Source: Actinomycetota bacterium
Lineage (GTDB): Bacteria; Actinomycetota; Actinomycetes; Nanopelagicales; Nanopelagicaceae
NCBI GenBank assembly: GCA_010032125.1
Contig: RHAU01000031.1
Span: 1 to 6,600, forward strand
Reading direction: 5' to 3'
Length of the DNA: 6,600 bases
A model generated the notes under the pieces. The model was not told the DNA's origin. It worked only from the letters and a program-made list of their open reading frames with translations, and did not search any database. Position numbers and translations under genes: made by a program. Within the stretch, counting starts at the first letter, position 1, and every line of letters begins with the position of its first letter. Shown here piece after piece: positions 6,001-6,600 of the stretch.

Positions 6001-6600
6001 GTCGCATAAAAGTTGGAACATATGGCCACGGAACTGAAAATGACTTTGTACTGATTTTTGATCCCGAAGATTCAGATTCGATTTCTGCTGAGGAGGTCGC
6101 ACGCATCTGTAATCGCCAATCGGGAATTGGATCAGATGGACTCGTGAGAATTATTAAACGTGATGGAACCTGGTTTATGGATTATCGAAATGCAGATGGC
6201 ACACTCGCCGAAACGTGTGGCAATGCATTAAGGCTCATCGCACGTTATCTCGTTGATCGTGGCCACCAGAGCGCCGGAATTTTCTCGATCAATACTCGCG
6301 GGGGAATGCGTTTTCTCAAATGCCCCGAAAGCGGTGATATCTCGGTCAATATGGGCCAGGTATCGCTGATAGACGGCGAGATTTCTGCAGAAACAGAGAG
6401 AGGCCGTTGGAACGGACTCAATATCGATGTCGGAAATCCCCACGCTGTCGTTTTTGTAGATTCGGTTGATCAGATTGGTGATCTCATTCGGCCGCCCAAA
6501 ACTGAACCTGCGGATGCTTACCCCGATGGAGTCAATGTTGAATTCGTTCAAACTCTTCCCAACGGAGAGTTGAAGATGCGAGTTTTCGAGCGAGGAGTCG
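5997..6600 (+). CDS. dapF: diaminopimelate epimerase DapF, 3' end beyond the window
   Basis: The first 201 codons of diaminopimelate epimerase, which converts LL- to meso-diaminopimelate for lysine and peptidoglycan synthesis without a cofactor. The ATG at 5997 overlaps the miaA stop (ATGA). The start has the actinobacterial signature GHGTENDFVL (10-19), then SGIGSDG (42-48), the first active-site region N65-ADG with catalytic Cys74 in CGNALR (74-79), GNPHAVVFVD (146-155) and DGVNVEFV (177-184). The first lobe is complete. The second catalytic cysteine, expected in a later ACGTG-type motif, lies beyond the window. The motif carries Ala where most homologues have Gly (CGNG); as I recall, the family signature allows either. 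In actinobacteria hflX often follows, which cannot be seen here. Confidence 0.96.
   Translation, partial: MSRIKVGTYGHGTENDFVLIFDPEDSDSISAEEVARICNRQSGIGSDGLVRIIKRDGTWFMDYRNADGTLAETCGNALRLIARYLVDRGHQSAGIFSINTRGGMRFLKCPESGDISVNMGQVSLIDGEISAETERGRWNGLNIDVGNPHAVVFVDSVDQIGDLIRPPKTEPADAYPDGVNVEFVQTLPNGELKMRVFERGV

Overview
The window looks like a chromosomal segment of an actinobacterium with roughly even base composition. The best guess is a small-genome freshwater lineage, such as Nanopelagicales or a freshwater Microbacteriaceae. This rests on the actinobacterial gene order recA-recX-miaB-miaA-dapF, on actinobacterial protein signatures (the DapF start GHGTENDFVL, the MiaB tail with RTRGGDA and GVMLGMP, a VKOR-family oxidoreductase) and on an SOS box of the Gram-positive/actinobacterial LexA type. 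The placement below phylum level is an inference from composition and compactness, and no marker gene settles it.

Left part, minus strand (1-1885): a soluble bacterial cytochrome P450 (473-1885), followed 23 bases downstream by a membrane protein of the vitamin K epoxide reductase (VKOR) family. The VKOR gene starts at 449 and runs off the left edge. The two genes probably form one transcript. Neither the P450 substrate nor its redox partner can be read from the window.

Middle (1886-2073): a 188-base divergent control region. It holds a 13-of-14 match to the LexA operator CGAACRNRYGTTYG, a TAGAAT -10 box for recA just downstream of it, a possible TCTAAT -10 box for the P450 transcript that overlaps the operator, a perfect 6-bp hairpin at about the predicted recA transcript start, and a clear ribosome binding site before a GTG start of recA.

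Right part, plus strand (2074-6600): a tightly packed co-directional cluster of recA (recombinase and SOS co-protease), recX (RecA modulator, overlapping the recA end), miaB and miaA (the two enzymes making ms2i6A37 in tRNA, overlapping by ATGA) and dapF (diaminopimelate epimerase, overlapping miaA by ATGA and cut by the right edge). Two genes serve recombination and DNA damage, two serve tRNA A37 modification, and one serves lysine and peptidoglycan precursor synthesis. No RNA gene, mobile element, CRISPR array or long repeat was seen. I see no clearly undescribed system. The least ordinary points are the P450-VKOR pair and the possibility that it shares LexA control with recA.
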